Shown here piece by piece: positions 24,997 through 33,444 of a stretch of DNA of 64,000 nucleotides. Position 1 is the first letter of the stretch. Every line of letters begins with the position of its first letter. This DNA is from Halomonas sp. HL-93 (GTDB taxonomy: Bacteria; Pseudomonadota; Gammaproteobacteria; Pseudomonadales; Halomonadaceae). The notes below the pieces were generated by a model. The model was not told the DNA's origin, did no database searches, and saw nothing but the letters and a program-made list of their open reading frames with translations. The stretch spans positions 62,001 through 126,000 of the forward strand of contig NZ_LT593974.1 of assembly GCF_900086985.1 (NCBI RefSeq). Reading direction: 5' to 3'. The translations under genes were made by a program, and so were the position numbers.

Positions 24997-25164
24997 ATGT
25001 TTAGTAAAAAAGACCAAGTTGTTCATAGCAAGTGTGCAGTTATTAACTTTGTTTGTGAAAAGATTGACCTAGATTCTGATGATTTTTCCGAATTATTATC
25101 TTTAATAAATAAGTTGCGTGATGACTCTTTGGAGTACGGTTCTCAAAATAATAATAGAGGTTAA
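24997..25164 (+). CDS. Small phage protein of unknown function
   Basis: 55 residues, beginning MFSKKDQVVHSKCAVINFVC and continuing with an acidic helix and LSLINKLRDDSLEYG. AAAAAAGGAG precedes the ATG. First gene after the second promoter module. I do not recognise it; it looks like a small soluble helical protein with two cysteines. Confidence 0.6.
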   Translation: MFSKKDQVVHSKCAVINFVCEKIDLDSDDFSELLSLINKLRDDSLEYGSQNNNRG

Positions 25165-25168
25165 TAAA

Positions 25169-25408
25169 ATGAATACAGAATATAAAAAAATAATTGAAAA
25201 TGGTTTTAGTATTTTACCAAAATCTGGTCGTGATGGTTCTGATAAACTTTATTTATTAAAAAATAATATTTTAGTTGATTATGTAGAGTTTAAAAATAAT
25301 CGTAGAATTAGCACAGTCGAAGACTTTAAAAATACAAGAGTAAATACACATAGAGATTTAGCTATGTATAAATTAAATAATAATATAAGAGATGGTTTAT
25401 ATAATTAA
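25169..25408 (+). CDS. Small phage protein of unknown function
   Basis: 79 residues from the ATG at 25169; the open frame reaches 25118 but overlaps the previous gene there. Soluble, mixed charge (MNTEYKKIIENGFSILPKSG at the start, NNNIRDGLYN at the end). It starts five bases after the previous stop, so it is probably cotranscribed. No family recognised. Confidence 0.6.
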   Translation: MNTEYKKIIENGFSILPKSGRDGSDKLYLLKNNILVDYVEFKNNRRISTVEDFKNTRVNTHRDLAMYKLNNNIRDGLYN

Positions 25409-25425
25409 AATAAAAGGAGAAGAAC

Positions 25426-25572
25426 ATGGACGTTCTAACACAAAAACAAAAAAGAGAAATCAGAACAATTGAAGAAATCGAAGAGATTGAAATTGATGAA
25501 GTTGATGAGTATTTAATGAATGATATTCTTTCACTTGTCGCAGACAATATGCGTCCTTCTGACATTCAATAA
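25426..25572 (+). CDS. Small acidic phage protein
   Basis: 48 residues with a central run of Glu and Ile (RTIEEIEEIEIDEVDEYLMN), strongly acidic and probably helical. AAAAGGAG before the ATG. Its acidity could suit a DNA mimic or protein-binding role, but that is speculation. Part of the early small-gene series. Confidence 0.58.
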   Translation: MDVLTQKQKREIRTIEEIEEIEIDEVDEYLMNDILSLVADNMRPSDIQ

Positions 25573-25617
25573 CTAGGGCGAAGCCCGTAAAAACAACAAC
25601 AAAAAAGGAGAAGTAAA

Positions 25618-25773
25618 ATGAGTGATTTTATAGATGAATATGATGAGTTTGAAGAAGAAGAAAACCACAGAAGGGAAATGGTTAATAAGTTTATTAGAGA
25701 GAATTCTCATCTATGTAGTGATTATAAGTCTTTACTTAGTGAAGCTGAGGCTTATGCCTCTAACTGTTTGTAA
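25618..25773 (+). CDS. Small acidic phage protein
   Basis: 51 residues, N-terminal half very acidic (MSDFIDEYDEFEEEENHRRE), ending in AYASNCL. AAAAAAGGAG before the ATG. Preceded by a small GGGC-GAA-GCCC hairpin (25576-25586). Function unknown; last small gene before rep. A longer overlapping frame from 25634 is a shadow. Confidence 0.58.
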   Translation: MSDFIDEYDEFEEEENHRREMVNKFIRENSHLCSDYKSLLSEAEAYASNCL

Positions 25774-25781
25774 GGGTTTTT

Positions 25782-25799
25782 GGAGGGCGAAAGCCCTCC
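25782..25799. repeat. Tetraloop hairpin upstream of rep
   Basis: A perfect 7-bp stem GGAGGGC/GCCCTCC closes a GAAA tetraloop, about 90 bp before the rep start. No T-run follows on the plus strand. Rolling-circle initiators often nick in a hairpin loop near their gene, so this is a candidate double-strand origin; it could instead regulate rep mRNA. Confidence 0.55.
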
Positions 25800-25886
25800 A
25801 CCCTTGGAACAGATGCTATATCATAGGCCACCTAGAAAAAGAACTTAAAAAATGTATTTAAATAAACGGAAAAAGGAGTTTCCAAA

Positions 25887-27494
25887 ATGTTAAAAGAAAA
25901 AAATGAAAAAATTGTTGAAAGATATTATCTTCAAAACCTAGCTTCAAAGATTTGTTATATTGAAGGTAAGAAAGAAGGTTTAAAGTATCCACAGAATTTT
26001 AACAAAGTTTCACAGTGTCGTGTTGCTCGTTATTCCAAAGATTCTGATATATCAATATTGAGGTCTAAGGAATATGGCACCTCTCACTATGGCGGTTTGG
26101 TCGTGTGTGCGGGTGCTTGGGTTTGCCCTGTGTGTGCCCCTATCATACAAGCGAAAAGGTCTGAGAGAGTTTCACAGGCTTTCCACTGGGCACATAGCCT
26201 AGACCTTCGAACTGATGCTATTTACATATCAAAAGAAGAACATGCTCGCAGAGCTTTTGAAGATTCACAGTTTGAAAATGGTTTTATATTTAAAAAGAAA
26301 CGTCGTCAGTTTATGCCTACTCCTGAGCTTTTGACCAAAAACTTAAAGGTTGCTTTGATTACTTTCACAACTCCACATAGTCGCACTGATACTGTTGATA
26401 CACTCTTTCCAAAGTTTCAAAGTGCCATGGCTTTCATGAAAGAGCATCGCAGATATAAAGACTTTAAGAAAAGCATTGGATATGTTGGTGAAATCACAGC
26501 CACTGAAATGACTTTTGGCGAAAATGGTCCACATATTCACAGACACGTTCTTTATTTTATGGATGACAGATATAAAGATCAAACTGATAATCAAGAGTTT
26601 GCTGATGAAGTTTCTGAAATAGTTCTTAAAGATTTTTTTGATAGAGCTTGGGGTTCTGCTCTTCAGAAGACTGGTCTTCTTCAAAATTTTGGAAGTAAGC
26701 AATATGCTGACTTCTTGGCACATGGTATTGATGTTATACCAAGAGCACACGAAACAGACTATCTCACAAAAGCAGGAACAGAAGAGTGGGGGGCTGATGC
26801 TGAGATCACGAAGCAATCAAGTAAACAAGGTAAGAAACATGGTCGAACACCTTTCCAGATTCTCGCTGATTCCGCTAAATCTGCCAAAGATTCTGAAACC
26901 TTTCTTGATTATGTAAAAGGCACCAAAGGCAAGGCACAGTTAACCTTTTCGGCTGGTTTTAAAAACTTGATTGGTCTTGATGAACTTTCTGATGAAAAGC
27001 AAGACGAGCTTGATGCTTCTGAATCTGATGACCCTGCCGACCTTTTGGCTTCACTTGATTATTCCGATTGGTCTTTTGTTGTTAAGTCTAAGAATAGAGG
27101 TCAATTGTTAAGAATCGCAAGCGAACAGGGAAAAGAAGGTATTGATGCTTTTATTCAATCATTAAAAGAAGGCAAGCAAGAGCTAACTGATGAAGAACTA
27201 TTCTTCAAGCACTATGAAAAGCTCCTTTCATTGTATAAAGCCTATCCTAATACCTACGTTAACCCTGAGCTTCACAAAAACAGTGAAGATATGAAAGCCT
27301 TTGTCGTTGACCACTATTCAACAGATATTGAAGAAATAGAAAAGAATAATATTGGTTTTGAAGATAAAACAGAATATACAAAAAAAGAAAAAGAAGTTTC
27401 TGACTTTTCAAACGTATATATTTTATCAAAAGAAGAAGAAGAAAGAGCAAACAGTCAATCTTTTAAGAATATGATCAAGTCCATCACTCTTTAA
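25887..27494 (+). CDS. Rolling-circle replication initiator Rep
   Basis: 535 residues. Near residues 74-83 a CAGAWVCPVC zinc-binding motif, then the HUH metal site GPHIHRHVLYF (H216, H218, H220), then ETDYLTKAG with Tyr292 as likely nicking tyrosine, and the GRTPFQIL motif seen in Rep_1-type plasmid initiators. It would nick one strand and prime rolling-circle synthesis of phage ssDNA. It resembles plasmid Reps more than M13 gpII. The last 180 residues have no recognised motif. Good AAAAAGGAG before the ATG. Confidence 0.9.
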   Translation: MLKEKNEKIVERYYLQNLASKICYIEGKKEGLKYPQNFNKVSQCRVARYSKDSDISILRSKEYGTSHYGGLVVCAGAWVCPVCAPIIQAKRSERVSQAFHWAHSLDLRTDAIYISKEEHARRAFEDSQFENGFIFKKKRRQFMPTPELLTKNLKVALITFTTPHSRTDTVDTLFPKFQSAMAFMKEHRRYKDFKKSIGYVGEITATEMTFGENGPHIHRHVLYFMDDRYKDQTDNQEFADEVSEIVLKDFFDRAWGSALQKTGLLQNFGSKQYADFLAHGIDVIPRAHETDYLTKAGTEEWGADAEITKQSSKQGKKHGRTPFQILADSAKSAKDSETFLDYVKGTKGKAQLTFSAGFKNLIGLDELSDEKQDELDASESDDPADLLASLDYSDWSFVVKSKNRGQLLRIASEQGKEGIDAFIQSLKEGKQELTDEELFFKHYEKLLSLYKAYPNTYVNPELHKNSEDMKAFVVDHYSTDIEEIEKNNIGFEDKTEYTKKEKEVSDFSNVYILSKEEEERANSQSFKNMIKSITL

Positions 27495-27500
27495 TATTAA

Positions 27501-27518
27501 AGCCCCCGAAAGGGGGCT
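27501..27518 (-). terminator. Hairpin terminator between rep and integrase
   Basis: AGCCCCC-GAAA-GGGGGCT, a perfect 7-bp stem between the convergent rep and integrase stops. On the minus strand it is followed by TTTAATATT, favouring termination of integrase transcripts; on the plus strand the tail is AT-rich without a T-run. Confidence 0.8.
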
Positions 27519-27523
27519 ATAAT

Positions 27524-29116
27524 TTATATATACTCTGCTAGATTTTTCATCTCGTATTTTTCAAGTAAAGTGTCATTTCTTAAATCAAACTTTCTCGCTT
27601 TTACTGAATATCTTTCATTATCTATATAAATACTTTGCTCGACTGTCCTTTCTTTACGTCTATATTCAACGAAAACTTTTATATTTCTATCTTTTAAAAA
27701 CTTGTTTAGTTTTAACCTTCCTTTTTCTGTATAAACTAACTCTTTTAATTCATCGAAAGAGTATATATTTAACGATTCAATTTTTTTAATTTCAATTTTA
27801 TTTAATTCGTCTTTTAGTTTTTCAACCTCTTTTTCAATTATTGACATTTTCTTAAATATATACGTTGGTGCGTTCTCTGCTAATTCTTCCGCTGTATTTT
27901 CTAGATTTTTTAATATTGCTTTTTTCTTTTGTAGCTCGTTGTTTTTATCATTAAATAATTTCTTATCTTCCTGTTTTTCTTCTGTTCGCATAATTTCATA
28001 TATTAACTTGTCTTTTTCATCTACATCATCTTTAAATTGTAGTCTTATTTCTAACTCTGCGAGAAATAAAGCAATAACATATTCAGCCCTTAAGGATTGG
28101 TCTTCACAACCTGCTCTTTTTTCTTTTTTCGTTTCACAAGAATAATAACTATACCAAACCCCTCTCGGATTTTTGTTTTTCATAAAAATCATTGTAGAAC
28201 CGCATTCTTTACATTTAATACAATTTTTAAAAATATTCAAATGACCTTTAGCTTTATTTCCATATTCTTTTTTTGTTTCTCTTTTTTTCATTGCTTCTCT
28301 TGCTTCATAAAAAGCGGTTTCACTCACTATCGGTGGATAGTAATTCTCAATATATCTTTCGTGAACTTTCTTTTTGTTTTCTCTTTTTTGTGCTCTGTAT
28401 ACACCACGAATATATTGATTGTGGAAAAAGTGCCCTATATGGTGCGGTTTCCAACTTCTCTTGCTCCATTCGTTTAATTTTCTAATTGTCGCACTAACAC
28501 CTTCGTATTTTAAATTTTCAATTATAAACCTTATTTCTTTAGCTTCTTCTTCTATGATCTTGAACTTTCCATCTACAATTTCCAGTCCATACGGTGTATT
28601 TATAGATGTTGAAAAAATCTTCCCCTCATCTTCTGCTAGCTGTTTCGCTTTATCCCATGCTGATTTCCTTCTTCTGGATTTTGTTTCCGATTCGTCGTTG
28701 CTTCTTTTCGCTATGAGTCCTATCATCAGATAGTTTTCAAGATCTCTCTCTTTGTCTTCATAGTTATAAAGTCTTTCGTCTATTGTTGTGTATATTTTAA
28801 TTCCTTTCTCAAGTATGTCTTGTAATATCTTTGCTGTTTTGTTTAGTTCTTGTCTACTTATTCTGTCGATTGATTCGATGACTAGAAAATCGCCTTTCTT
28901 TATTTCTTCATTTTCGATTTTTTCTAATATCTCTGAAAAACGTCCTTTCTTGATGTTGTCGCCACTGTATGACGATACCCCTTCGTCTTTGAAAATCTCT
29001 TCAACCTTCACGTTGAAACGTCTCTCAAAAGCTTCCAGCGGGCTTATCTGCCTTTCTACACTGTCGCCATCCCCTTGAACCGCTGATGAATACCGAACGT
29101 ATGCTATCGCTTTCAT
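27524..29116 (-). CDS. Large serine recombinase (phage integrase)
   Basis: 530 residues. The N-terminal resolvase domain has YVRYSS with catalytic Ser10, and ESIDRISR near residues 81-88. A recombinase domain (about 170-270) is followed by a zinc ribbon with C299, C302, C305, C327 and C337, and a long coiled coil rich in Lys/Glu (about 375-450). Large serine integrases recombine attP with attB by double-strand cleavage at a 2-bp core. The ATG overlaps the stop of the truncated comM frame (ATGA), and AGGG lies upstream, so in the lysogen it is probably expressed from the comM promoter. Confidence 0.95.
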   Translation of the reverse strand: MKAIAYVRYSSAVQGDGDSVERQISPLEAFERRFNVKVEEIFKDEGVSSYSGDNIKKGRFSEILEKIENEEIKKGDFLVIESIDRISRQELNKTAKILQDILEKGIKIYTTIDERLYNYEDKERDLENYLMIGLIAKRSNDESETKSRRRKSAWDKAKQLAEDEGKIFSTSINTPYGLEIVDGKFKIIEEEAKEIRFIIENLKYEGVSATIRKLNEWSKRSWKPHHIGHFFHNQYIRGVYRAQKRENKKKVHERYIENYYPPIVSETAFYEAREAMKKRETKKEYGNKAKGHLNIFKNCIKCKECGSTMIFMKNKNPRGVWYSYYSCETKKEKRAGCEDQSLRAEYVIALFLAELEIRLQFKDDVDEKDKLIYEIMRTEEKQEDKKLFNDKNNELQKKKAILKNLENTAEELAENAPTYIFKKMSIIEKEVEKLKDELNKIEIKKIESLNIYSFDELKELVYTEKGRLKLNKFLKDRNIKVFVEYRRKERTVEQSIYIDNERYSVKARKFDLRNDTLLEKYEMKNLAEYI

Positions 29117-30126
29117 ATCCCTGGCTCTTTTGCTGTAAATATTGTTTGATTATACACCCCACCCTTCTCCAGCGGTTGGCGTAATACCTCCAGCACGTGG
29201 CGGGAAAATTCCGGCAGCTCATCCAGAAACAGCACGCCGTGGTGGGCCAGTGATATCTCGCCGGGCTTGGGCTTTGAGCCGCCGCCCACCAGCGCGGCGG
29301 CGCTAGCGCTGTGGTGGGGTTGCCTGAAAGGCCGTTGGCCCCAGTCGGCCTCCAGCGGCAGTCCGCACACCGAGCGAACTGCGGCGACTTCCAGCGCATG
29401 CTCTTCGCTAAGCGGCGGTAAGATGCCAGGCAGGCGGCTGGCAAGCATGGTTTTGCCGGTGCCCGGCGGGCCAGCGAACAACAGGTTATGGCCCCCAGCG
29501 GCGGCGACTTCGAGCGCCCTCCTGGCCTGTTGCTGGCCACGAACGTCGGCCAGGTCGGCCATTGGTTCAGTGGTTTTCACCGACGCCGGCAACTGGTGCG
29601 GTGGGATTTTTTCCTGGTTGAGCAGATGGGCAACCACCTGCCAGAGCGTATCGGCAGGAAGCACCGGTAAGTCGCCCGCCAGCGCGGCTTCATCGGCGCA
29701 GGCGCGGGGGATGATTAACGCCTTTTTGGCACGCCGCGTGGCCAGCGCAAACGGCAAGATACCGGGCACGGCGCGCAGCTTGCCGTCCAGCGCCAATTCG
29801 CCCGCGCACTCCATGCCTTCTAAGGCATCGACAGGAATCTGCCCAGAGGCGGCGAGAATGCCCAGCGCAATGGGTAGATCGAAGCGGCCGCCCTCTTTGG
29901 GTAAATCGGCAGGGGCAAGGTTGAGCGTAATGCGCCGGGTGTTGGGAAAGTCAAAACCGGCGTTGACCAGAGCGCTGCGCACCCGTTCGCGGCTTTCTTT
30001 GACGGCGGTTTCCGGCAGGCCGACTAACGTCAAGCCGGGTAGGCCGTTGGCCAGATGCACCTCTACGTGTACCGCCGGTGCGTCCAGGCCGACCCCGGCC
30101 CGTGTCGCCACAATGGCAAGCGTCAT
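29113..30126 (-). pseudogene. comM: comM (Mg-chelatase-like ATPase), 5' fragment fused to phage sequence
   Basis: 337-codon hybrid frame. Codons 1-319 are host ComM: Lon-like N-terminal domain, Walker A GPPGTGKT at 219-226 and Walker B LFLDE at 299-303. From codon 320 the reading frame runs through attR and adds 17 phage-encoded residues before a TGA that overlaps the integrase ATG. The sensor and C-terminal Mg-chelatase parts are cut off, so helicase function should be lost in the lysogen. The rest of the gene lies at 18583-19134. Confidence 0.95.
29145..29192. other. attR junction of the prophage
   Basis: Phage arm 29145-29167, crossover dinucleotide at 29168-29169 (GA on the comM strand), host comM beyond. 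The phage arms of attR and attL, both 23 nt, agree at 12 of 23 positions when one is reversed, forming an imperfect inverted repeat around GA. That is the expected architecture of an attP site. Confidence 0.85.
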
Positions 30127-30225
30127 GCGCGTTCCCTCGCTGGTTATTGATTACCTTATGCTTATTAACCTACCGCATTTGTTAGGGGGTGGGTAGCTAG
30201 GCGCGCGCTACGGCATAGCGCGCTA

Positions 30226-31110
30226 TCACTGAGGGGTTAGCGTATGGCGGGGCGCGTCCTTTAACGCAGTGACCAATTCCCGGCCGAAACGCTGGGCCGA
30301 GGGCAGCGCACCGAAGCTCCATACGGGCGGTAGGCGTAGAAGTCTGTCGTGTTTAACGCTGGGCAACTGCTGCCATAGGCCGCTTTCTTCGAGCTGTGAC
30401 TCGACTCCAGTGGGCATTGGGTCGACGATAATCAAGGTGGCGTCCGGGTAGCGCGCGAGTTCTTCGACCCCAACCAGCGAAAAGCCCCAGGCGTTGGTGG
30501 TTTCCTCCCAGGCATTGGGTAGCTCCAACTGCTCCAGTACCGCGTTATAGAGGCTGTTGTCACCAAATACGCGTACGTGGCGGGCATCCATAAACTGAAT
30601 CATCAACAGCGGCGCTGTGTCGGGTCGCTCTTCACGCAGCTGGGCCATCAGCGCTTGTGTCTGCTCGATCAGTTGTTCGGCTTGGGGTTCGCGGTCGGCC
30701 AGTTCGCCTATCTTCTCAGTGATGGTTTGCATTTCCTGCCAGGTTTCGTTGCCAGGGGCGTATAGCTCGATGGTGGTGACCGGCGCGATGCGTTCCAGTT
30801 GTGGCGTCAACCCAGCAAACATGGGTGAAATCAGGGTGCGCTCAGGCTTCATTTGGGCCAGCAGTTCCAGGTTAGGCTGGCTGCGTAAACCGAGGTCAGC
30901 GATGTCATCCGGCAGCCGTGGCTCGCCCACCCAGTCGTGATAGTCATCTTTTTGAGCACTACCCCCCAAAGGCGCCTGGAGGGCCACCAGCGTTTCGGCG
31001 ACTGTCCAGTCGATGGTGGCCAGCTGTGCTTGGGCGGGCAAGGCGCCGAGCAGACACACAGTCAGCAAGCCCATACGGGCGAGCAGGGAAGACATAGCGG
31101 AGCAGCGCAT
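30226..31110 (-). CDS. Periplasmic siderophore-binding protein, FhuD-like
   Basis: 294 residues with a Sec signal peptide (cleavage after ALPAQA, near residue 28). IDWTVAETLVAL, DLGLRSQPNLELLAQMKPE and SPMFAGLTPQLERIAP follow the pattern of FhuD-type ferric-hydroxamate binding proteins. It would hand the siderophore to an inner-membrane ABC permease, but none is encoded in the window. A Fur-like site precedes it, and the TonB receptor gene lies just upstream. ATG at 31110 or 31095. Confidence 0.85.
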   Translation of the reverse strand: MRCSAMSSLLARMGLLTVCLLGALPAQAQLATIDWTVAETLVALQAPLGGSAQKDDYHDWVGEPRLPDDIADLGLRSQPNLELLAQMKPERTLISPMFAGLTPQLERIAPVTTIELYAPGNETWQEMQTITEKIGELADREPQAEQLIEQTQALMAQLREERPDTAPLLMIQFMDARHVRVFGDNSLYNAVLEQLELPNAWEETTNAWGFSLVGVEELARYPDATLIIVDPMPTGVESQLEESGLWQQLPSVKHDRLLRLPPVWSFGALPSAQRFGRELVTALKDAPRHTLTPQ

Positions 31111-31146
31111 GATAACGGCTTCAATAGAAAATAAGGCCTGTATTTA

Positions 31147-31165
31147 AACGATAATCTTTATTGTT
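31147..31165 (-). promoter_or_regulatory. Possible Fur box of the FhuD-like gene
   Basis: On the minus strand AACAATAAAGATTATCGTT matches the 19-bp Fur consensus at about 10 positions, 37 bp before the gene. The match is moderate, but iron control fits the neighbours. Confidence 0.4.
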
Positions 31166-31191
31166 TGCAAACCCGTATTTATGGAAACAAT

Positions 31192-31213
31192 GCCCAGGCA
31201 AGGAGGCCTGGGC
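31192..31213 (-). terminator. Hairpin after the TonB-dependent receptor gene
   Basis: A perfect 8-bp stem GCCCAGGC/GCCTGGGC with a six-base loop, 21 bp after the receptor stop. The minus-strand tail ATTGTTT is only weakly T-rich, so it may attenuate rather than fully stop transcription into the FhuD-like gene. Confidence 0.55.
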
Positions 31214-31234
31214 GGTATTAACGCTTAATGATAT

Positions 31235-33346
31235 TTAGAATCGGTAATGCACGCTGGCGGTGATGCCGCGTTCAGCGCCGAAGTAGCAGTACTCAAGGGA
31301 GTTACACGAGGCCACGTAGTCTTCATCCAGCAGGTTGCTGGCGTTGAGGCGTGTTTCGACGCCTTGCATGCCTACCTCGCTAAGATCGTAGCCCAGGGTG
31401 GCGTCTACCAGGGTGTAGTCAGGCACCCTTTCCGTATTGGCGCGGTCGGCGGCGATATCGGCGAAGTGGCGTACGCCTGCGCCAATGTCGGCGCCACTCA
31501 GCCAGCCGTCGTTAAATGCATATTGTGTCCACAGCTGGACCTGATGGCGCGGCGAATAGATCGCGTTGTTGCCTTCGTTGCCGTCATCGCTTTTGGCGTA
31601 GGTGATGTCGGTGAAGCTGTAGCCTGCCTGGAGCGACAGCGCATCGGTGAGCTGGGTACGTGCTTCCAGCTCGATTCCCTGGGATTCGATCTCTCCCACC
31701 GCGCGGTATGGGTCGTTGGGCTGCTCCTTGGTGGCCACGTTTTCCTGGCTAATGTGAAAGAGCGAGGCGCTGTATTGGCTGTCGCTGTCGCTGGGCTGGT
31801 ATTTGACCCCGGTTTCCCATTGCTCGCCTTCCATGGGCGCCAACAGGTCGCCGTCGGCATCCACAAAGCTGGTGGGTGTGAAGGCCGTTGAGTAACTCAG
31901 GTAGGGGGCGACGCCGTTCTCAAACAGGTAAACCGCCCCGGCCCGGCCGCTGAACTGGGTATCATCAAGCGCGCTTGCTTGCCCCGAGTCCTGGTTGGTA
32001 TTGCGGATATCGACCCAGTCGTAGCGCCCGCCCAGGGTGAAGCGCCAGTTATCGAGCGCAATTTGGTCTTGCAGGTAGACGCCGGTTTGCTCCAGCTCGT
32101 GGCGCTCGTTGGTCGGCGGGTACATTGCCGTGGGTTCTGCACCGTAAGTCGGGTTGAAGGCATCCAGCGAAGGAAACGCGCCTGACGGCCAGCTGACGTC
32201 ATTATCGCGCTGCTGGTAGTCGACCCCGGCCAGCACGGTATGCTCCATAAAGCCATCATTGAGGTTGGCTTCAAGCTGATTATCCACCGTCCAGGCGTCG
32301 AGCGACTCCTCGCTGCCGGAGTAATAGCGTAGTAACTGATCGGAGTCGGGCGCTTCCCAGCCAAAGCCGTAGACCTGGTTCAGCGTCACGTCGGAGTTGA
32401 GGTAGCGTAGCTGCTGGCGAGCCTGCCACTGATCATTAAAGCGGTGCTCCAGGGCGTAGCCCACCATGCGCTGTGTGCGATCGTAGGCGTCGTAACCCTC
32501 TTCACCGTCAAAGAAGGTATTGCTGATTTTACGGCCATTGCGCGCTTCCACGGCACCCTCATACGGCACGCCGGAGTGGTAGCCACCTTCGGGCTCGTCT
32601 TGCAGATAAGCGTCCAGCGTCAGGCTGGTATCGTCGCTTATATCCCAGGTGAGCGAGGGCGCAATGGCGTAACGTTCCTCTTCGGTGGGGCCAAATTGCG
32701 TATCAGCAGCGCTGGCAATGCCCACTAAACGGTAGGCCACGCGCTGTTCCTCACCCAGCGGGCCGGTCAAGTCAAAGGCGGCGCTGCGCTGGTTGTTATT
32801 GCCCACGCGAAAGCGTAGCTCTCCGCCGGATTGGAAGTCGGGTCGCTTGCTATTCATGGCAACGACGCCGCCCGGCGAGGCCTGCCCGTAGAGCACCGAG
32901 GCCGGGCCTTTGACCACTTCAATACTGTCTAAAAACCACGGATCGACCCGCAGCGAACTGTGCGAGTTGGTGTCGCCGATGAGTTTCAGTCCGTCCAGAA
33001 AGGTATTGCTCAAACTGCCGTCGGAGAAACCGCGCAGTACCAAGTAGTCAAACCGGTTGGAGGCACCTACCTGATTACTGTAGACGCCAGGGGTGTAGTC
33101 GGTTGCTCGCTGTACGGTGCTGATGCCGCGTTTATCCATGTCGTTTCGAGTAACAGTTGAAACGCTTTGGGGTGTTTCGATCGATGGCGTCTCGACCTTG
33201 GTGGCCGCCTGCTGGGCGGTGACGGTGACGGTAGCTAACGTTTCATCGTTGCTTGATTGTGCAAACGTAAAGGGTGCTGACCCGCTTGCCATAGCCACAG
33301 AAATGACCAGCAATGATGGGCGAAAGCGGCAAAGTGAAATTGGCAT
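31235..33346 (-). CDS. TonB-dependent siderophore receptor
   Basis: 703 residues. Signal peptide near residues 1-29, a TonB-box-like stretch ETLATVTVTA, a plug domain (VVKGPASVLYGQASPGGVV) and a 22-strand outer-membrane barrel ending in phenylalanine (ASVHYRF). It is of the FhuA/FoxA/FpvA ferrisiderophore type; the adjacent FhuD-like protein suggests a hydroxamate ligand. A strong Fur box lies just upstream, and an AraC-type regulator is encoded behind it. Confidence 0.93.
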   Translation of the reverse strand: MPISLCRFRPSLLVISVAMASGSAPFTFAQSSNDETLATVTVTAQQAATKVETPSIETPQSVSTVTRNDMDKRGISTVQRATDYTPGVYSNQVGASNRFDYLVLRGFSDGSLSNTFLDGLKLIGDTNSHSSLRVDPWFLDSIEVVKGPASVLYGQASPGGVVAMNSKRPDFQSGGELRFRVGNNNQRSAAFDLTGPLGEEQRVAYRLVGIASAADTQFGPTEEERYAIAPSLTWDISDDTSLTLDAYLQDEPEGGYHSGVPYEGAVEARNGRKISNTFFDGEEGYDAYDRTQRMVGYALEHRFNDQWQARQQLRYLNSDVTLNQVYGFGWEAPDSDQLLRYYSGSEESLDAWTVDNQLEANLNDGFMEHTVLAGVDYQQRDNDVSWPSGAFPSLDAFNPTYGAEPTAMYPPTNERHELEQTGVYLQDQIALDNWRFTLGGRYDWVDIRNTNQDSGQASALDDTQFSGRAGAVYLFENGVAPYLSYSTAFTPTSFVDADGDLLAPMEGEQWETGVKYQPSDSDSQYSASLFHISQENVATKEQPNDPYRAVGEIESQGIELEARTQLTDALSLQAGYSFTDITYAKSDDGNEGNNAIYSPRHQVQLWTQYAFNDGWLSGADIGAGVRHFADIAADRANTERVPDYTLVDATLGYDLSEVGMQGVETRLNASNLLDEDYVASCNSLEYCYFGAERGITASVHYRF

Positions 33347-33368
33347 AATGTGGTCCCCTACTAATTTT

Positions 33369-33387
33369 AATAATGAGAATTATTACT
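33369..33387 (-). promoter_or_regulatory. Fur box of the siderophore receptor gene
   Basis: AATAATGAGAATTATTACT matches the 19-bp Fur consensus at 14 positions and lies about 23 bp before the receptor ATG, where bound Fur-Fe(II) would block transcription in iron-replete cells. Confidence 0.75.
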
Positions 33388-33444
33388 TTTAAATGCAGGG
33401 GAAAGGTATGCGGTCTGCCAAATTGGCTATGCGCAACGCCAAAT

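Larger units (their letters stand above)
19135..29169. mobile_element. Inovirus-like prophage integrated in comM by a large serine recombinase
   Basis: About 10,035 bp, strongly AT-rich against a GC-rich host. Content in order: relaxase (minus), structured intergenic region, small Cys-rich protein, gV-like ssDNA-binding protein, small coat proteins, pVIII-like protein, terminator, pIII-like, pVI-like, Zot/pI, early small genes with duplicated promoters, rolling-circle Rep, and integrase (minus). This gene order matches filamentous phages (replication, coat, adsorption, assembly). No tail, capsid or lysis genes are present. Almost every gene has an AAAAGGAG-type ribosome-binding site. All core inovirus functions look intact, so the element may be active. 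Confidence 0.93.

Noticed and set aside
25634..25861. 75-codon frame before rep
   Set aside because: Overlaps the better-supported 25618-25773 gene in another frame, lacks its own ribosome-binding site and runs through the GAAA hairpin.
19110..29192. Transposon or IS-mediated insertion into comM
   Set aside because: No target duplication longer than 2 bp, no terminal inverted repeats of IS type, and a phage-type serine integrase with an attP-like joint explains it better.
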